A stretch of 64,000 nucleotides of DNA from [Erwinia] mediterraneensis (GTDB taxonomy: Bacteria > Pseudomonadota > Gammaproteobacteria > Enterobacterales > Enterobacteriaceae), in NCBI RefSeq assembly GCF_900604315.1, contig NZ_LR026981.1:1-64000 (forward strand), read 5' to 3'. Positions 8,153 through 17,564 of this stretch are shown here, piece after piece. Position numbers and translations under genes: made by a program. A model generated the notes under the pieces. It searched no databases. It was given only the letters and a program-made list of their open reading frames with translations, and was not told the origin of the DNA. Position 1 is the first letter of the stretch. Each line of letters starts with the position of its first letter.

Positions 8153-9114
8153 GATTGTTTCCCCTGTCCGGTAACGCGGGCGGCGCAGTCGGACAGCGCG
8201 TTAAAAGCCTCGTTCGCGACAGCCCCCTCGGGCAGTTCGAATACTTCGGCAATCACCTGTGTCCAGCCATGTATGAAATAGTTCCAGCCATTTTCCAGCT
8301 GCAACTGCTGAGCTTTCTGCTGTGCTCTCGCCTGATGAAGGAAGATCAGCTCACCGCGGTAATTGAGTTCCCAGACAAGGCCTTTTTCAGGAAAACGGGC
8401 ATTGTCGCTGATCGGCGAACCCGGCAGGTCTTTACCCATGCCGGTAGCATTCACAACAAGTGAACCGGGGAGAAGGGCGCTCAGCAACATGTCGCTCTCT
8501 GCAGAGGTTTGCACCAGGTGATAGCTGACAGGAAAAGCCGGATCGAATTGCTGATGCAGGTTTTTCAGTTCTGCCAGCCGTTTTTCACTACGGTCGCTGA
8601 CAATCAGGCGTGACGGGCGATTTTTTCCGCGCGAAGGCTGCATCAGATACCAGCTAATAGCGATACAGGCACCACCGGCACCGAATATCAGTACGTCGCG
8701 ATTATCATGAAAAGCATCATTTGGCAGAAAGCCTTCCAGCGTGAGGCCAGATGAAATCGGATCTTTAGCATAACAGTGAAGTTTGCCGCAGTGCTTCGCC
8801 AGACAGCTGGTTTCGCCAAGAAGAGACGCCAACGGATCGGTATTGTCGAAAAGATCGCGACAGGCATTAAACAGATCAATTTTATGGGTCGTCACTAACG
8901 CACCCAGTGATAGCGGGTCCCGTTTAATGAATTCCACGGCTTCACGATAATGCTCCGCCGGTGCTCCGGGGGGAAAATCGATACCCTTGATGGTGACGTC
9001 GCCAAGGTGCAGCAGATCTGCCCAGGCCGGGAAGACATTCATAATGGAACTGCTGCTGGTGGTGACGCCAATGAAATAGAGCGTTGGCCGATTTGCTGGC
9101 GTGTATTTAGCCAT
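8149..9114 (-). CDS. Shikimate/quinate dehydrogenase-like protein
   Basis: A 321-residue protein of the AroE fold. It has a substrate-domain Lys in ALVTTHKIDL (about residue 78), a nucleotide-binding GAGGA at 145-149 and a C-terminal NATGMG motif. It is longer than AroE (about 270), as are several catabolic homologues, so biosynthetic shikimate dehydrogenase is unlikely. The start at 9114 overlaps the KDPG aldolase stop as TAATG. An upstream in-frame start would add 12 residues inside the aldolase gene. The substrate is probably a cyclic or branched sugar-acid intermediate of this operon (inference). Confidence 0.8.
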   Translation of the reverse strand: MAKYTPANRPTLYFIGVTTSSSSIMNVFPAWADLLHLGDVTIKGIDFPPGAPAEHYREAVEFIKRDPLSLGALVTTHKIDLFNACRDLFDNTDPLASLLGETSCLAKHCGKLHCYAKDPISSGLTLEGFLPNDAFHDNRDVLIFGAGGACIAISWYLMQPSRGKNRPSRLIVSDRSEKRLAELKNLHQQFDPAFPVSYHLVQTSAESDMLLSALLPGSLVVNATGMGKDLPGSPISDNARFPEKGLVWELNYRGELIFLHQARAQQKAQQLQLENGWNYFIHGWTQVIAEVFELPEGAVANEAFNALSDCAARVTGQGKQS

Positions 9115-9764
9115 TATGCCTGCTCCCGGATCTGTTGAACCTGCTGACACGCCGCGCGGGCAAGGCGGGTGATTTCTGTGAAGTTCCCGTTACGAATGTC
9201 TTCGCTGCGAGCGATCCAGGTGCCTCCCACAGCCAGCACCTGCGGAAGGCGCAGCCAGTCGCCCAGCGTATCCTGAGTAATGCCACCCGTCGGAATAAAG
9301 CGCAGCCCAAGGTGTGAGAACGGCGCATTGATGCCACTGAGCGCAGCCGGACCGCCGGCAATGCCCGCCGGGAAAAATTTCATCACACGCAGCCCGAGCG
9401 ACGCTGCCATAGAAAGTTCGCTCGGTGTCATAATGCCCGGCGCAAAATCCAGACCATATTTTACTGCCGCATCCAGCACCCGCGGGTCGAATCCCGGCGC
9501 CAGACCAAAGGTCGCGCCGCTCTCTTTTGCCTGGTTTACCGCCTCTTCGTTCAACAGCGTACCCGCCCCAATCCGAAGCTCCGGGCGTTCACGAGTAAGA
9601 GTGGCAATGACCTCTGCCGCGGCTGCGGTGCGGAAGGTAATTTCAGCCAGCGGAAGACCGCCTTCGAGCAGTGCGTCTGCAAGCGGCAGCGCATCCCTGG
9701 CGCGTTCAATCGCAATAACCGGAACAACACCCGTTGCGTGGATAAGCTCAAATATCGGATTCAT
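9114..9764 (-). CDS. KDPG/KHG-type aldolase
   Basis: A 216-residue class I aldolase of the Eda family, which cleaves 2-keto-3-deoxy-6-phosphogluconate or similar 2-keto-3-deoxy acids to pyruvate plus an aldehyde or aldehyde phosphate. The Schiff-base Lys is at about 129 (RVMKFFPAG), with the catalytic Glu at 41 and Arg at 45 (EITFRT), matching E45, R49 and K133 of E. coli Eda shifted by four. It lies between the cupin isomerase and the shikimate-dehydrogenase-like gene and overlaps both by one base, so it is the carbon-splitting step of the operon. Confidence 0.93.
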   Translation of the reverse strand: MNPIFELIHATGVVPVIAIERARDALPLADALLEGGLPLAEITFRTAAAAEVIATLTRERPELRIGAGTLLNEEAVNQAKESGATFGLAPGFDPRVLDAAVKYGLDFAPGIMTPSELSMAASLGLRVMKFFPAGIAGGPAALSGINAPFSHLGLRFIPTGGITQDTLGDWLRLPQVLAVGGTWIARSEDIRNGNFTEITRLARAACQQVQQIREQA

Positions 9765-10402
9765 TACACTACCTCCGTATCGGTTGCACTGAACAACCGG
9801 TTAACTTCTTCAGTAGTGCGGGCCTGCCACGCGGGATTATCGACCAGCGTCCAGCCCTTATGGTCACTGGCAATGACGCGTTTTTGCATGCCACCCGAGC
9901 GTGCGATGATGTCGTAATCTTGTCCGGCGTCAGCCGGGTAGGCAAACAACATGACGAAATCGCTATTGCCTGTATTGACCGAGCGGTGGATCCAGTACGG
10001 CGGGACATAACACACCGTCTGCGGCTTGATTTCTACTGTTCGGGTTTCACCATCAGGCGACTCCATCAGCATCAGTCCTTCGCCGCGTTGTCCGAAATAG
10101 ATTTCCGGGCGATCAGCGACGGCATGAATATGGCCACGCGTCAGAAAAAATTCGTTGCCGACCTGGCCCGGGCTCATGCGTGTCAGACCAAAAATCATGT
10201 CTCCATTTCGCACCTGCGGGCGCCATTCCGTGACTTCGTAAACCACTGCATCACCTATACGGTCCAGCAGCGCCTTGTACGCCTCTTCATCTGCATAAAG
10301 ACCATCCAGGTCGCTGAGACGTTTTTGATAGTGTCCGGTGGCGTTATGCATCAGCCCCTGTTGCAGGTCAACCTGACAGCCAATTGGTTCTACCCATTTC
10401 AT
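9764..10402 (-). CDS. Cupin-type phosphoglucose isomerase-like enzyme
   Basis: A 212-residue cupin of the archaeal-type glucose-6-phosphate isomerase family (as in Pyrococcus/Thermococcus), unrelated to the usual bacterial Pgi. The metal ligands are visible at H91, H93, E100 and H139 (GHIHAVADRPEIYFG and WIHRSVN), spaced as in the Pyrococcus enzyme. The start at 10402 follows CAGGAG; an upstream start at 10444 would add 14 residues without a good site. It is the first gene of the minus-strand operon. It probably isomerises the phosphorylated sugar made by the divergently encoded kinase; the exact sugar is unknown. Confidence 0.85.
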   Translation of the reverse strand: MKWVEPIGCQVDLQQGLMHNATGHYQKRLSDLDGLYADEEAYKALLDRIGDAVVYEVTEWRPQVRNGDMIFGLTRMSPGQVGNEFFLTRGHIHAVADRPEIYFGQRGEGLMLMESPDGETRTVEIKPQTVCYVPPYWIHRSVNTGNSDFVMLFAYPADAGQDYDIIARSGGMQKRVIASDHKGWTLVDNPAWQARTTEEVNRLFSATDTEVV

Positions 10403-10635
10403 CGGAAGTGACTCCTGTTGTGTTGTTTTGTAATAAAAGTACACGATAGGTATTTTTAATCACAGTATGCAGATGAATAAAAGTTAATATTTTGTGATTT
10501 TGAGCAAAAAATAGCTATTTACCGTTTTATTTATTTAATCATAGGTAATAATAATACGTAAAAAGGTGAATGACAGACCAACATAATGACAAGCGTTCGG
10601 GTTTGAACCTTTCCCGGGTGCCTCAGGAGAACATC
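10403..10635. promoter_or_regulatory. Divergent promoter region of the catabolic island
   Basis: This 233-base AT-rich region separates the two divergent catabolic operons and must hold both promoters. The AT-rich core at 10440-10565 contains several TAT/AAT-rich candidate -10 elements, but I could not pick one confidently. It is the obvious target for the RpiR regulator at 5446-6330. No clear long palindrome was seen. Confidence 0.5.
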
Positions 10636-11610
10636 ATGCGACTGCCTTACCGACTGTCCTGTTATGCCCTTGCCCTTACCAGTTTATTCGCCGGTAGCTC
10701 ACGAGCAGCCGATTCCTGTCTGGTGGGCATTTCAATGTTTACGCTGGGTGCGCCTTATTACGCCGCGGCACTTGATGCCGCCAGCAAAAAAGCCAAAGCG
10801 ATGGGCTGTGAAGTGACGACTTCTGACGGCCGCAACGATATGTCCAAACAGATTAGCGATGTGGAAGATATGGTCGCTAAAGGCATTAACGTTTTGCTGA
10901 TCGACCCCCGCGATCCTGAAGGTCTGGTGCCAGCCGTTAATGCGGCCAGCAAGGCAGGTGTGAAGGTCATTGTGTTCGACAGCGCCCTCAATTCACGCGC
11001 GCAGTACATCACACTGGTTCAGTCATCGAATGATCAGAACGGCAGACTGACCGGGGCCTGGCTGGCCAACAAAATGAAGGGCCAACCGATCAAAATCGCA
11101 CTGATTTCAGGAACGAAAGGCAATGTGGTCGGGGAGGAGCGCCGTCTCGGCGTCATACGCGGTCTTACCGAAGCGCAGTTGCAACAGGGCGGGTCAGCCG
11201 GTTTTCAGATTATGGGGCAGGGATGGGGGGACTGGACGCAGGAAGGCGGTCTGAAGGCGATGGAAGATCTGCTTGTAGCGCATCCCGATATCAATGTCGT
11301 GCTGGGTGAAAACGACTCCATGGTGCTGGGCGCGCGCAAGGCGCTCGAATCTGCCGGTAAGGCAGATAAAGTGGTTTTGCTGGCAGCGGCTGATGGACAA
11401 AAAGAGGCGTACCGGCTTATTAAGGAAGGAAAATATGGTGCGACCGGTCTGAACGACCCGGACCAGATCGGCACACTGGCTGCTCAATTCGGTGTCGAGG
11501 CGCTGCAGGACAAACTGGCCGAGGGTTTCCCACGCGTTTATTACACGAAGCCGGCGGCAGTCACCCAGGAGAATGTAGACAAATTTTATAAAGCCGACTC
11601 CATCTTTTGA
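10636..11610 (+). CDS. Periplasmic sugar-binding protein, RbsB type
   Basis: A 324-residue protein with a Sec signal peptide (MRLPYRLSCYALALTSLF, cleavage near SSRAAD) and a type-I periplasmic binding fold: repeated VLLIDPRDPEGL and INVVLGENDSM segments typical of RbsB/XylF-class ribose/xylose/polyol binders. The start at 10636 follows CAGGAG by 5 nt; a longer frame from 10570 would put hydrophilic residues before the signal. It opens the plus-strand operon and delivers the sugar or polyol to the ABC importer that follows. Confidence 0.93.
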   Translation: MRLPYRLSCYALALTSLFAGSSRAADSCLVGISMFTLGAPYYAAALDAASKKAKAMGCEVTTSDGRNDMSKQISDVEDMVAKGINVLLIDPRDPEGLVPAVNAASKAGVKVIVFDSALNSRAQYITLVQSSNDQNGRLTGAWLANKMKGQPIKIALISGTKGNVVGEERRLGVIRGLTEAQLQQGGSAGFQIMGQGWGDWTQEGGLKAMEDLLVAHPDINVVLGENDSMVLGARKALESAGKADKVVLLAAADGQKEAYRLIKEGKYGATGLNDPDQIGTLAAQFGVEALQDKLAEGFPRVYYTKPAAVTQENVDKFYKADSIF

Positions 11611-11657
11611 TTGTCCGGGGCGTTGTGATATCGCCCCCTCTACCGGGGAACAGAATT

Positions 11658-13169
11658 ATGGTTCAGCCACTGATTGAACTGCGGGATATTACCAAAACCT
11701 TTGGTGGTATCCATGCACTTAAAGGTGCGCAGTTGCAGTTAGCCGCCGGCGAAGTGCATGCACTTCTTGGCGAGAACGGTGCCGGAAAGTCTACTCTGAT
11801 GCGTGTGCTCGGCGGCGAGCACGCTCCTGACAGCGGGTCTGTTTACGATAATGGCGAGGCGGTGCAGATAAAAGGTCCCAAAGCCGCGATGGCAAGAGGG
11901 ATTACGCTGATTCATCAGGAGATGGCGCTGGCGCAGGAATTGACGGTTGCTGAAAACATTTTCCTGCACGATTTACCGACCTTTATTTCCTGGCCGAAGC
12001 TTCGCGCCAAAGCGAGCAGCATCCTGCGCCGGCTGGGTTTTGACATTAATCCTTCCGCTATTGTGGGCGACCTTTCTGTCGCACATCAGCAGATCGTGGA
12101 AATTGCACGGGCGCTCTCACAGGATGCACGCGTCATTGTATTTGACGAGCCGACTGCGGTGTTGTCCACCCAGGACGCTGACCGTCTGCTGGCTATTATC
12201 AATGATCTCCGAAGTGTTGGGGTCGCTATTGTTTACATCTCCCACCGCCTGGATGAAGTATTCCGTATCGCCGACCGCATGACCATCATGAAAGACGGGC
12301 AGTGGGTCGCCACTGAAAGCCCTGCCAGTACCACGATGTCTGAAGTGATCAAACTGATGGTAGGTCGGCCTGTCGATCAATTGTTTACCGATCATGACAG
12401 CCGTCAAAAAGGGCAGGAAGTTCTGCGCGTGGAGAAGCTGAATGCCCGTCGCAAAGTACGCGATGTCAGCTTCAGCGTACATGCGGGCGAAGTTGTCGGA
12501 CTCGGAGGCCTGGTGGGGTCGGGACGTACTGAAGTAGCGCGTCTGATTTTTGGTGCCGATCGTAGCGACAGCGGCACTGTTTACCTGAACGGTCAGAAGG
12601 TCTCCTTACGTACGCCACAACAGGCGGTAAAAGCCGGAATTGCGCTGGTGCCGGAAGACCGCAAGCGACAGGGCGTGGTGCTCGATATGCCTGTTCGGGC
12701 GAACGTCACCATGGCTAATGACAAAGCTGTGATGGCACCGTTGGGTTTTATTCAGCATGCCCGCGAGCATGAAGTGGTCAGCAAACTGGCGCAGCGGATG
12801 CGGCTGAAGAGCGCAGGGCTCCATGCTCCGGTGTCATCGCTGTCAGGCGGCAATCAGCAGAAGGTGGTTCTCGCCAAATGGTTCAACCTTGGTGGGCAGG
12901 TGATCATCCTGGACGAGCCGACCCGCGGCGTTGACGTAGGCGCCAGACGTGAAATCTATCAGCTCATTGCCGAACTTGCCCGGAGCGGCATGGCAGTCAT
13001 TGTTATTTCCTCAGAGCATCTGGAGCTTTTTGGCTTATGCGATCGGGTGCTGGTGATGTCGGAGGGGGCAATCTGCGGCGAACTGCAGCCTGCTGACTAC
13101 TCCGAAGAAAATCTGCTTTCCATGGCGATGACCAATCGCTCTTCTCTTTCCCATGCGGAGAATTTCTGA
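11658..13169 (+). CDS. Sugar ABC transporter ATP-binding protein, RbsA type
   Basis: A 503-residue protein with two fused ATPase domains. The first has Walker A GENGAGKST at 38-46 and Walker B VIVFDEPTA. The second has a degenerate P-loop (GLVGSGRTEVARL), signature LSGGNQQKV and VIILDEPT, as usual for RbsA/MglA/XylG. The start at 11658 follows GGGGAA; a frame opening at 11607 would overlap the preceding stop region. The stop overlaps the permease start (TGATG). Confidence 0.95.
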   Translation: MVQPLIELRDITKTFGGIHALKGAQLQLAAGEVHALLGENGAGKSTLMRVLGGEHAPDSGSVYDNGEAVQIKGPKAAMARGITLIHQEMALAQELTVAENIFLHDLPTFISWPKLRAKASSILRRLGFDINPSAIVGDLSVAHQQIVEIARALSQDARVIVFDEPTAVLSTQDADRLLAIINDLRSVGVAIVYISHRLDEVFRIADRMTIMKDGQWVATESPASTTMSEVIKLMVGRPVDQLFTDHDSRQKGQEVLRVEKLNARRKVRDVSFSVHAGEVVGLGGLVGSGRTEVARLIFGADRSDSGTVYLNGQKVSLRTPQQAVKAGIALVPEDRKRQGVVLDMPVRANVTMANDKAVMAPLGFIQHAREHEVVSKLAQRMRLKSAGLHAPVSSLSGGNQQKVVLAKWFNLGGQVIILDEPTRGVDVGARREIYQLIAELARSGMAVIVISSEHLELFGLCDRVLVMSEGAICGELQPADYSEENLLSMAMTNRSSLSHAENF

Positions 13170-14149
13170 TGAGTTCCCTGTCAGTCAGTTCCAGCGGGCA
13201 TAAAGCCCATTTTGACGCCGGTGAGTTTTTTCGTCGTTACGGCACGGCAATTATTTTTATATTACTGGTGATGTGTGCTGCCTCCCTGTCCTCATCGTTT
13301 CTCAGCGAGCGCAACATCATGAACGTGCTTCGCCAGGTGTCAGGAACAGGGATCATGGCTGTTGGTATGTTGCTGGTGATTCTGACGCGCGGCATCGATC
13401 TTTCTGTCGGATCGGTTGCCGCGCTGGGCAGTGTGCTGTCCGCCGTTATCGTTAACCACTACAGCGCCGGCGTTTCGGTCGCGATGGTGCTGGCGGCGGG
13501 CATGCTGTGCGGGCTTGTCAGCGGTTTTCTTGTGGCCTACCTGCGCCTTCAGCCTTTTGTCATGACGCTTGCCATGATGGCAGTAGCGCGCGGTCTCGCG
13601 CTGATCATTTCCAATGGCCAGCCGGTCATGATGGCAGAGGCGGGAGAGTCCATCACGGATTTCGGCACCTCCAGTATTTTCGGCGTGCCGCTGCCGGGCG
13701 TTCTGATGCTGTGTGTATTTATTGCCGCAGGCGTTCTTCTTAATCTGACCCGTTTTGGTCGTCTGGTGAAAGCCATTGGCTCCAATGAAGAGGCGGTTCA
13801 CCTTTCGGGCATTCCGGTAGCGCGTTATGTGCTGGCTGTGTATGCCATTTCAGGCGCGCTGGCTGCGCTGGCAGGGGTCATTATTACCAGCCGCTCGGGC
13901 GTGGGTTCAGCAACCGTAGGCGTAGGCGCTGAGCTGGATGTGATCGCGGCGGTTGTGATTGGTGGCGCGAGTCTTGCGGGCGGCCGTGGTGGCGTGTTCA
14001 ACACGCTGCTGGGTGTGCTGGTATTCGGTGTCATTGGCAACATCATGAATCTGATCAATGTCCCGGGATACCACCAGCAGGTATGCATGGGGGTGATCAT
14101 TGTACTGGCCATGCTTTTGCAAAAAGGTACCGGCTGGCTGAAGCGTTAA
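13169..14149 (+). CDS. Sugar ABC transporter permease, RbsC type
   Basis: A 326-residue inner-membrane permease with about 8-10 hydrophobic segments and the family motifs RGIDLSVGSVAALGSVLSA and VVIGGASLAGGRGG, the latter being the EAA-like ATPase-coupling region of RbsC/XylH proteins. It would dimerise and pair with the ATPase before it. A single RbsC-type gene is normal for this importer class. Confidence 0.95.
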   Translation: MSSLSVSSSGHKAHFDAGEFFRRYGTAIIFILLVMCAASLSSSFLSERNIMNVLRQVSGTGIMAVGMLLVILTRGIDLSVGSVAALGSVLSAVIVNHYSAGVSVAMVLAAGMLCGLVSGFLVAYLRLQPFVMTLAMMAVARGLALIISNGQPVMMAEAGESITDFGTSSIFGVPLPGVLMLCVFIAAGVLLNLTRFGRLVKAIGSNEEAVHLSGIPVARYVLAVYAISGALAALAGVIITSRSGVGSATVGVGAELDVIAAVVIGGASLAGGRGGVFNTLLGVLVFGVIGNIMNLINVPGYHQQVCMGVIIVLAMLLQKGTGWLKR

Positions 14150-14159
14150 GGAGTTTCTC

Positions 14160-15671
14160 ATGAATAAGGATTACTACCTTGCGATCGATGTCGGTACCGG
14201 CAGCGCCCGGGCCGCACTGGTAAACCGTGACGGGAAAATTATTGATATCGCCAGCAAAGAGCATGAGCAGCATGTGCCGCAGTACGGCTGGGCCGAACAG
14301 GCACCAGCCGACTGGTGGCAGGGCGTCAGACTGAGTGTACAGGCATTAATGGAAAGGCATCCGGATGCCGCATCCCGCATCGCAGCGATCTGCGCCTGCG
14401 GGCAGATGCACGGCACCGTATTACTTGATGCTCAGGGTGAGCTGGTCAGTACAACTGTCATGTTGTGGAATGACAAACGCACTACGCCACAGGTGCGTGA
14501 TTTTGAAAAACGCTTTGCACCTTCAGTCTATCTGCAGGACAGCGGTAACCCGGCGACACCCGCATGGCCGGGGTTCAAGCTGCAGTGGCTGCGCGATAAT
14601 CAACCGGAAGCCCTGGCGCGTACCGTCGTTGTTTTGATGCCCAAAGATTACATCAATTTCCGGCTGACGGGTGAACTGGCACAGGACCGCACCGAAGCAT
14701 CCTGCAGTTTTATGATGGATCCGGCAACAGGCGACTGGTCTGGTGCCATGCTCGATCGACTTGGCATCCGGGCCGATCTCCTTCCGCCCATTCGTCAGGC
14801 GGGTGAGGTGCTGGGAGCGTTGTTACCCGCCACGGCGCAGGCGCTGGGCTTACAGGCAGGTACTCCGGTCCTTGTCGGCGGAGGCGATTATCCCATGGCG
14901 CTGCTGGGCTCCGGTGTATCGCGCCCGGGCCTGGGATCGGATGTCACCGGCACGTCCTGCATCATTACGACGATTACACCACAACCGCTACTGGACCCGG
15001 AGATATCGAATGTCGCCACCTGCACGGGTGACTGGGGGCCTTTTGTGCTGCTGGAAACCGGCGGAGACGGCATGCGCTGGGCGCGTCGCGCCCTGCATGA
15101 GAATAAGCTGAGCTATGCCGAAATAAATGCTTTTGCAGAGACGGCTCCGCCCGGCTCACGCGGGCTGTTCTTTCTGCCTTACCTGACGGGTGAAAGGCTG
15201 GGTGAACATCGCAATGCGCGAGCGCAATACTTTGGCCTGGCGGCTAATCACCGGTTACCCGAACTGCACCGGGCCGTGATGGAAGGTGTGGCTTTTGCAG
15301 CGGCACGACATATCAGCGTGATGGAGCAGGCTACAGGACAGAAGCTGGAGCGTATTGTCGCATCCAGCGGCGGGGCGCGCTCGGCGCTGTGGCTGAAAAT
15401 CAAAGCCAGCATCTATGGCGTGCCGGTTGTGGTGCCGGAAGAGGCGGAATGTAGCGTTCTGGGCTGCGCTGCGCTGGCGGCTGCCGCTGTGGGACATGCC
15501 GACACGCCGCAATCTGCAGCCGAACGCTTCGTAAAATACAGCGAAGAGGTTCATCCGGATCCCGCCTGGCAGGCGGTGTATCAGAAAATGCAGCCGATTT
15601 TCAATCAACTCTATTTCAACAGCCAGGCGCTTTATGACCAACTCGATGAGCTGGCGCTCGGCGGTCATTAA
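14160..15671 (+). CDS. FGGY-family carbohydrate kinase
   Basis: A 503-residue sugar kinase of the FGGY family (xylulokinase, ribulokinase, glycerol kinase). It has the N-terminal phosphate-binding loop AIDVGTGSARAALV, the substrate segment CACGQMHGTVLLD and a C-terminal ATP-binding part (VASSGGARSALWLKI). It probably phosphorylates a ketose or a polyol imported by the upstream transporter. Family resemblance is closest to XylB/AraB types, but specificity cannot be read. It has its own AAGGAG site 8 nt before the ATG. Confidence 0.92.
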   Translation: MNKDYYLAIDVGTGSARAALVNRDGKIIDIASKEHEQHVPQYGWAEQAPADWWQGVRLSVQALMERHPDAASRIAAICACGQMHGTVLLDAQGELVSTTVMLWNDKRTTPQVRDFEKRFAPSVYLQDSGNPATPAWPGFKLQWLRDNQPEALARTVVVLMPKDYINFRLTGELAQDRTEASCSFMMDPATGDWSGAMLDRLGIRADLLPPIRQAGEVLGALLPATAQALGLQAGTPVLVGGGDYPMALLGSGVSRPGLGSDVTGTSCIITTITPQPLLDPEISNVATCTGDWGPFVLLETGGDGMRWARRALHENKLSYAEINAFAETAPPGSRGLFFLPYLTGERLGEHRNARAQYFGLAANHRLPELHRAVMEGVAFAAARHISVMEQATGQKLERIVASSGGARSALWLKIKASIYGVPVVVPEEAECSVLGCAALAAAAVGHADTPQSAAERFVKYSEEVHPDPAWQAVYQKMQPIFNQLYFNSQALYDQLDELALGGH

Positions 15672-15691
15672 TATCTTCAGAGAGGAATAGC

Positions 15692-16462
15692 ATGTACCTG
15701 GAAAAATTTAGCGTCAGCGGCAAACTGGCGGTTATTACCGGTGCGGGACGGGGTATTGGCCTGGCCATTGCGGATGCGCTGGGTGAAGCTGGCGCCCGGC
15801 TGGCGATAACCGATATCGACAGCGCGCGCGCAGAACAAGCCGCAGCCGGACTGCGTGAAAAAGGGTATCAGGTTGACAGCTACACGCTGGATGTTACGCA
15901 GCCTGACGTCGTGAATGCCATCAGTAAAGAGATGGTTGAACGTTACGGGCGGGTAGATATCCTGGTGAATAACGCAGGCATCTCCATCTGTGAAAAAGCA
16001 GAAAACATGAGCGACAGTGACTGGTGCAGGGTGATTGATGTTAACCTGAACGGTGTGTTCTGGTGCTGCCGCGCATTTGGTAAAGCGATGCTGGAGGCAG
16101 GAGGCGGAACGGTGGTGAACGTGGGGTCAATGTCCGGGTTTATCGTCAACCGTCCACAGGAACAATCTCAGTACAACGCCTCAAAAGCTGCCGTACATCA
16201 TCTTACGCGGTCGCTGGCTGCTGAATGGGCAGGGCGCGGAGTGCGCGTTAATGCCGTAGCGCCAACCTATATCGCGACTGAAATGACCGCTTACGTCAAT
16301 GATAGCCCTGAAATGCATCAATACTGGGTCGGCGGTACGCCGATGCAGCGTATGGGTCGTCCGGAAGAAGTGGCCTCCGTCGTACTTTTCCTGGCGAGTG
16401 AAGCGTCCAGCCTGATGACAGGCTCAATTGTACTTGCGGATGGTGGCTATGTCTGTTGGTGA
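15692..16462 (+). CDS. Short-chain dehydrogenase/reductase
   Basis: A 256-residue classical SDR with the NAD-binding GAGRGIGLAIA motif near residue 18, NNAG in ILVNNAGIS and the catalytic Ser...YNASK motif (SQYNASKAAVHHL). It ends GSIVLADGGY, as most family members do. Probably a polyol or ketose oxidoreductase acting before the kinase step. It overlaps the next gene by 14 bases, so the two are likely translated together. Confidence 0.93.
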   Translation: MYLEKFSVSGKLAVITGAGRGIGLAIADALGEAGARLAITDIDSARAEQAAAGLREKGYQVDSYTLDVTQPDVVNAISKEMVERYGRVDILVNNAGISICEKAENMSDSDWCRVIDVNLNGVFWCCRAFGKAMLEAGGGTVVNVGSMSGFIVNRPQEQSQYNASKAAVHHLTRSLAAEWAGRGVRVNAVAPTYIATEMTAYVNDSPEMHQYWVGGTPMQRMGRPEEVASVVLFLASEASSLMTGSIVLADGGYVCW

Positions 16463-17543
16463 TGAAAACAAGCAGAGAATAAAAGGTGCGCGTTTCCCGG
16501 GCCGCTACATACAGGGCGAAGGTGCTTTACGCCTTCTCGGAAAAGAAATTGCCACCTTCGGACAACGTTCGCTGTTGATTATTGATCGCGGCATCTGGGA
16601 TACCCTGCATCAGCCGGTCCGGGATGCCTGCGCAAATCTGGCGGATGTGTTCACCGAGCGTCACAGTGGCGACTGTACTGAAAAGGAGATTCTGCGCCTC
16701 AGAGAACGGGCTGAACATTATCAGGCCGACGTCATCGTAGGCGTGGGAGGCGGAAAGGTGCTCGATACCGCGAAAGCCGTTGCCTGGTATCACCGCAGCC
16801 CCAGTATCATCGTGCCTACGATTGCAGCCTCGGATGCTCCCTGCAGTGCGCTGGCTGTAGTTTATCAGGAAAATGGCAGGGTTGATTACGATCTGTTCTT
16901 GCCGCGCAATCCAGATCTGGTCGTGGTGGACAGTAGGCTGATTGCGATGGCTCCACCCCGTTTTCTGGTGGCTGGCATGGGTGATGCACTGGCTACTTTC
17001 TGCGAAGCGGAAGCTTGCCGTTTGAGTAACAGCAACAATTCTTTTGGCATGCGCGGACTGCCGGTAGCCTGGACTATTGCCCGGCAGTGTCTGGAGACGC
17101 TCTTTGAATTCGGAGAGCAGGCGCTGGCAGAATGCCGGGAACAGCGCGTGGGTATGGCCATCGAACGCATTATCGAAGCCAATATCCTGCTCAGCGGTAT
17201 TGGCTTCGAGTCGGGCGGTGTGGCAGCGGCTCATGCCATCCATCATGGCCTGTGTGAACTGGATGAAACGCATGATTATCTGCATGGCGAAAAAGTGGCT
17301 GTCGGGGTACTGGCTGAACTGAAGCTTCAGCATGTCCCTGATGATTTTTACCTGCAGGTTAAAACCTTCTGCGAAAAGATCGGCTTGCCGGTTACGTTGC
17401 AACAGCTGGGGATAAAGGATCCTCATCCTGGCAGTCTTGAACGCATTGCCATGCGTGCATGCCGACCGGGTGAAATCATCTATAACGAAGCGGTTGAAAT
17501 TACGCCTGAAAAGGTCGTCGCCGTACTTAAGCAGCTGTGCTGA
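16449..17543 (+). CDS. Glycerol dehydrogenase-family oxidoreductase
   Basis: A 364-residue member of the GldA / glycerol-1-phosphate / dehydroquinate-synthase-like superfamily. It has the NAD-binding GVGGGKVLDTAKAVAW, a Thr/Ser-rich IIVPTIAASDAPCSALAVVY segment and the metal-binding His residues in AAHAIHHGL and DYLHGEKVAVG. The start at 16449 lies inside the end of the SDR gene; a longer in-frame start at 16428 is also possible. These enzymes oxidise a vicinal diol to an alpha-hydroxyketone. The operon suggests a polyol or polyol phosphate as substrate. Confidence 0.9.
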   Translation: MSVGDENKQRIKGARFPGRYIQGEGALRLLGKEIATFGQRSLLIIDRGIWDTLHQPVRDACANLADVFTERHSGDCTEKEILRLRERAEHYQADVIVGVGGGKVLDTAKAVAWYHRSPSIIVPTIAASDAPCSALAVVYQENGRVDYDLFLPRNPDLVVVDSRLIAMAPPRFLVAGMGDALATFCEAEACRLSNSNNSFGMRGLPVAWTIARQCLETLFEFGEQALAECREQRVGMAIERIIEANILLSGIGFESGGVAAAHAIHHGLCELDETHDYLHGEKVAVGVLAELKLQHVPDDFYLQVKTFCEKIGLPVTLQQLGIKDPHPGSLERIAMRACRPGEIIYNEAVEITPEKVVAVLKQLC

Positions 17544-17564
17544 GCCAGATTTAAAGGAAAAAAT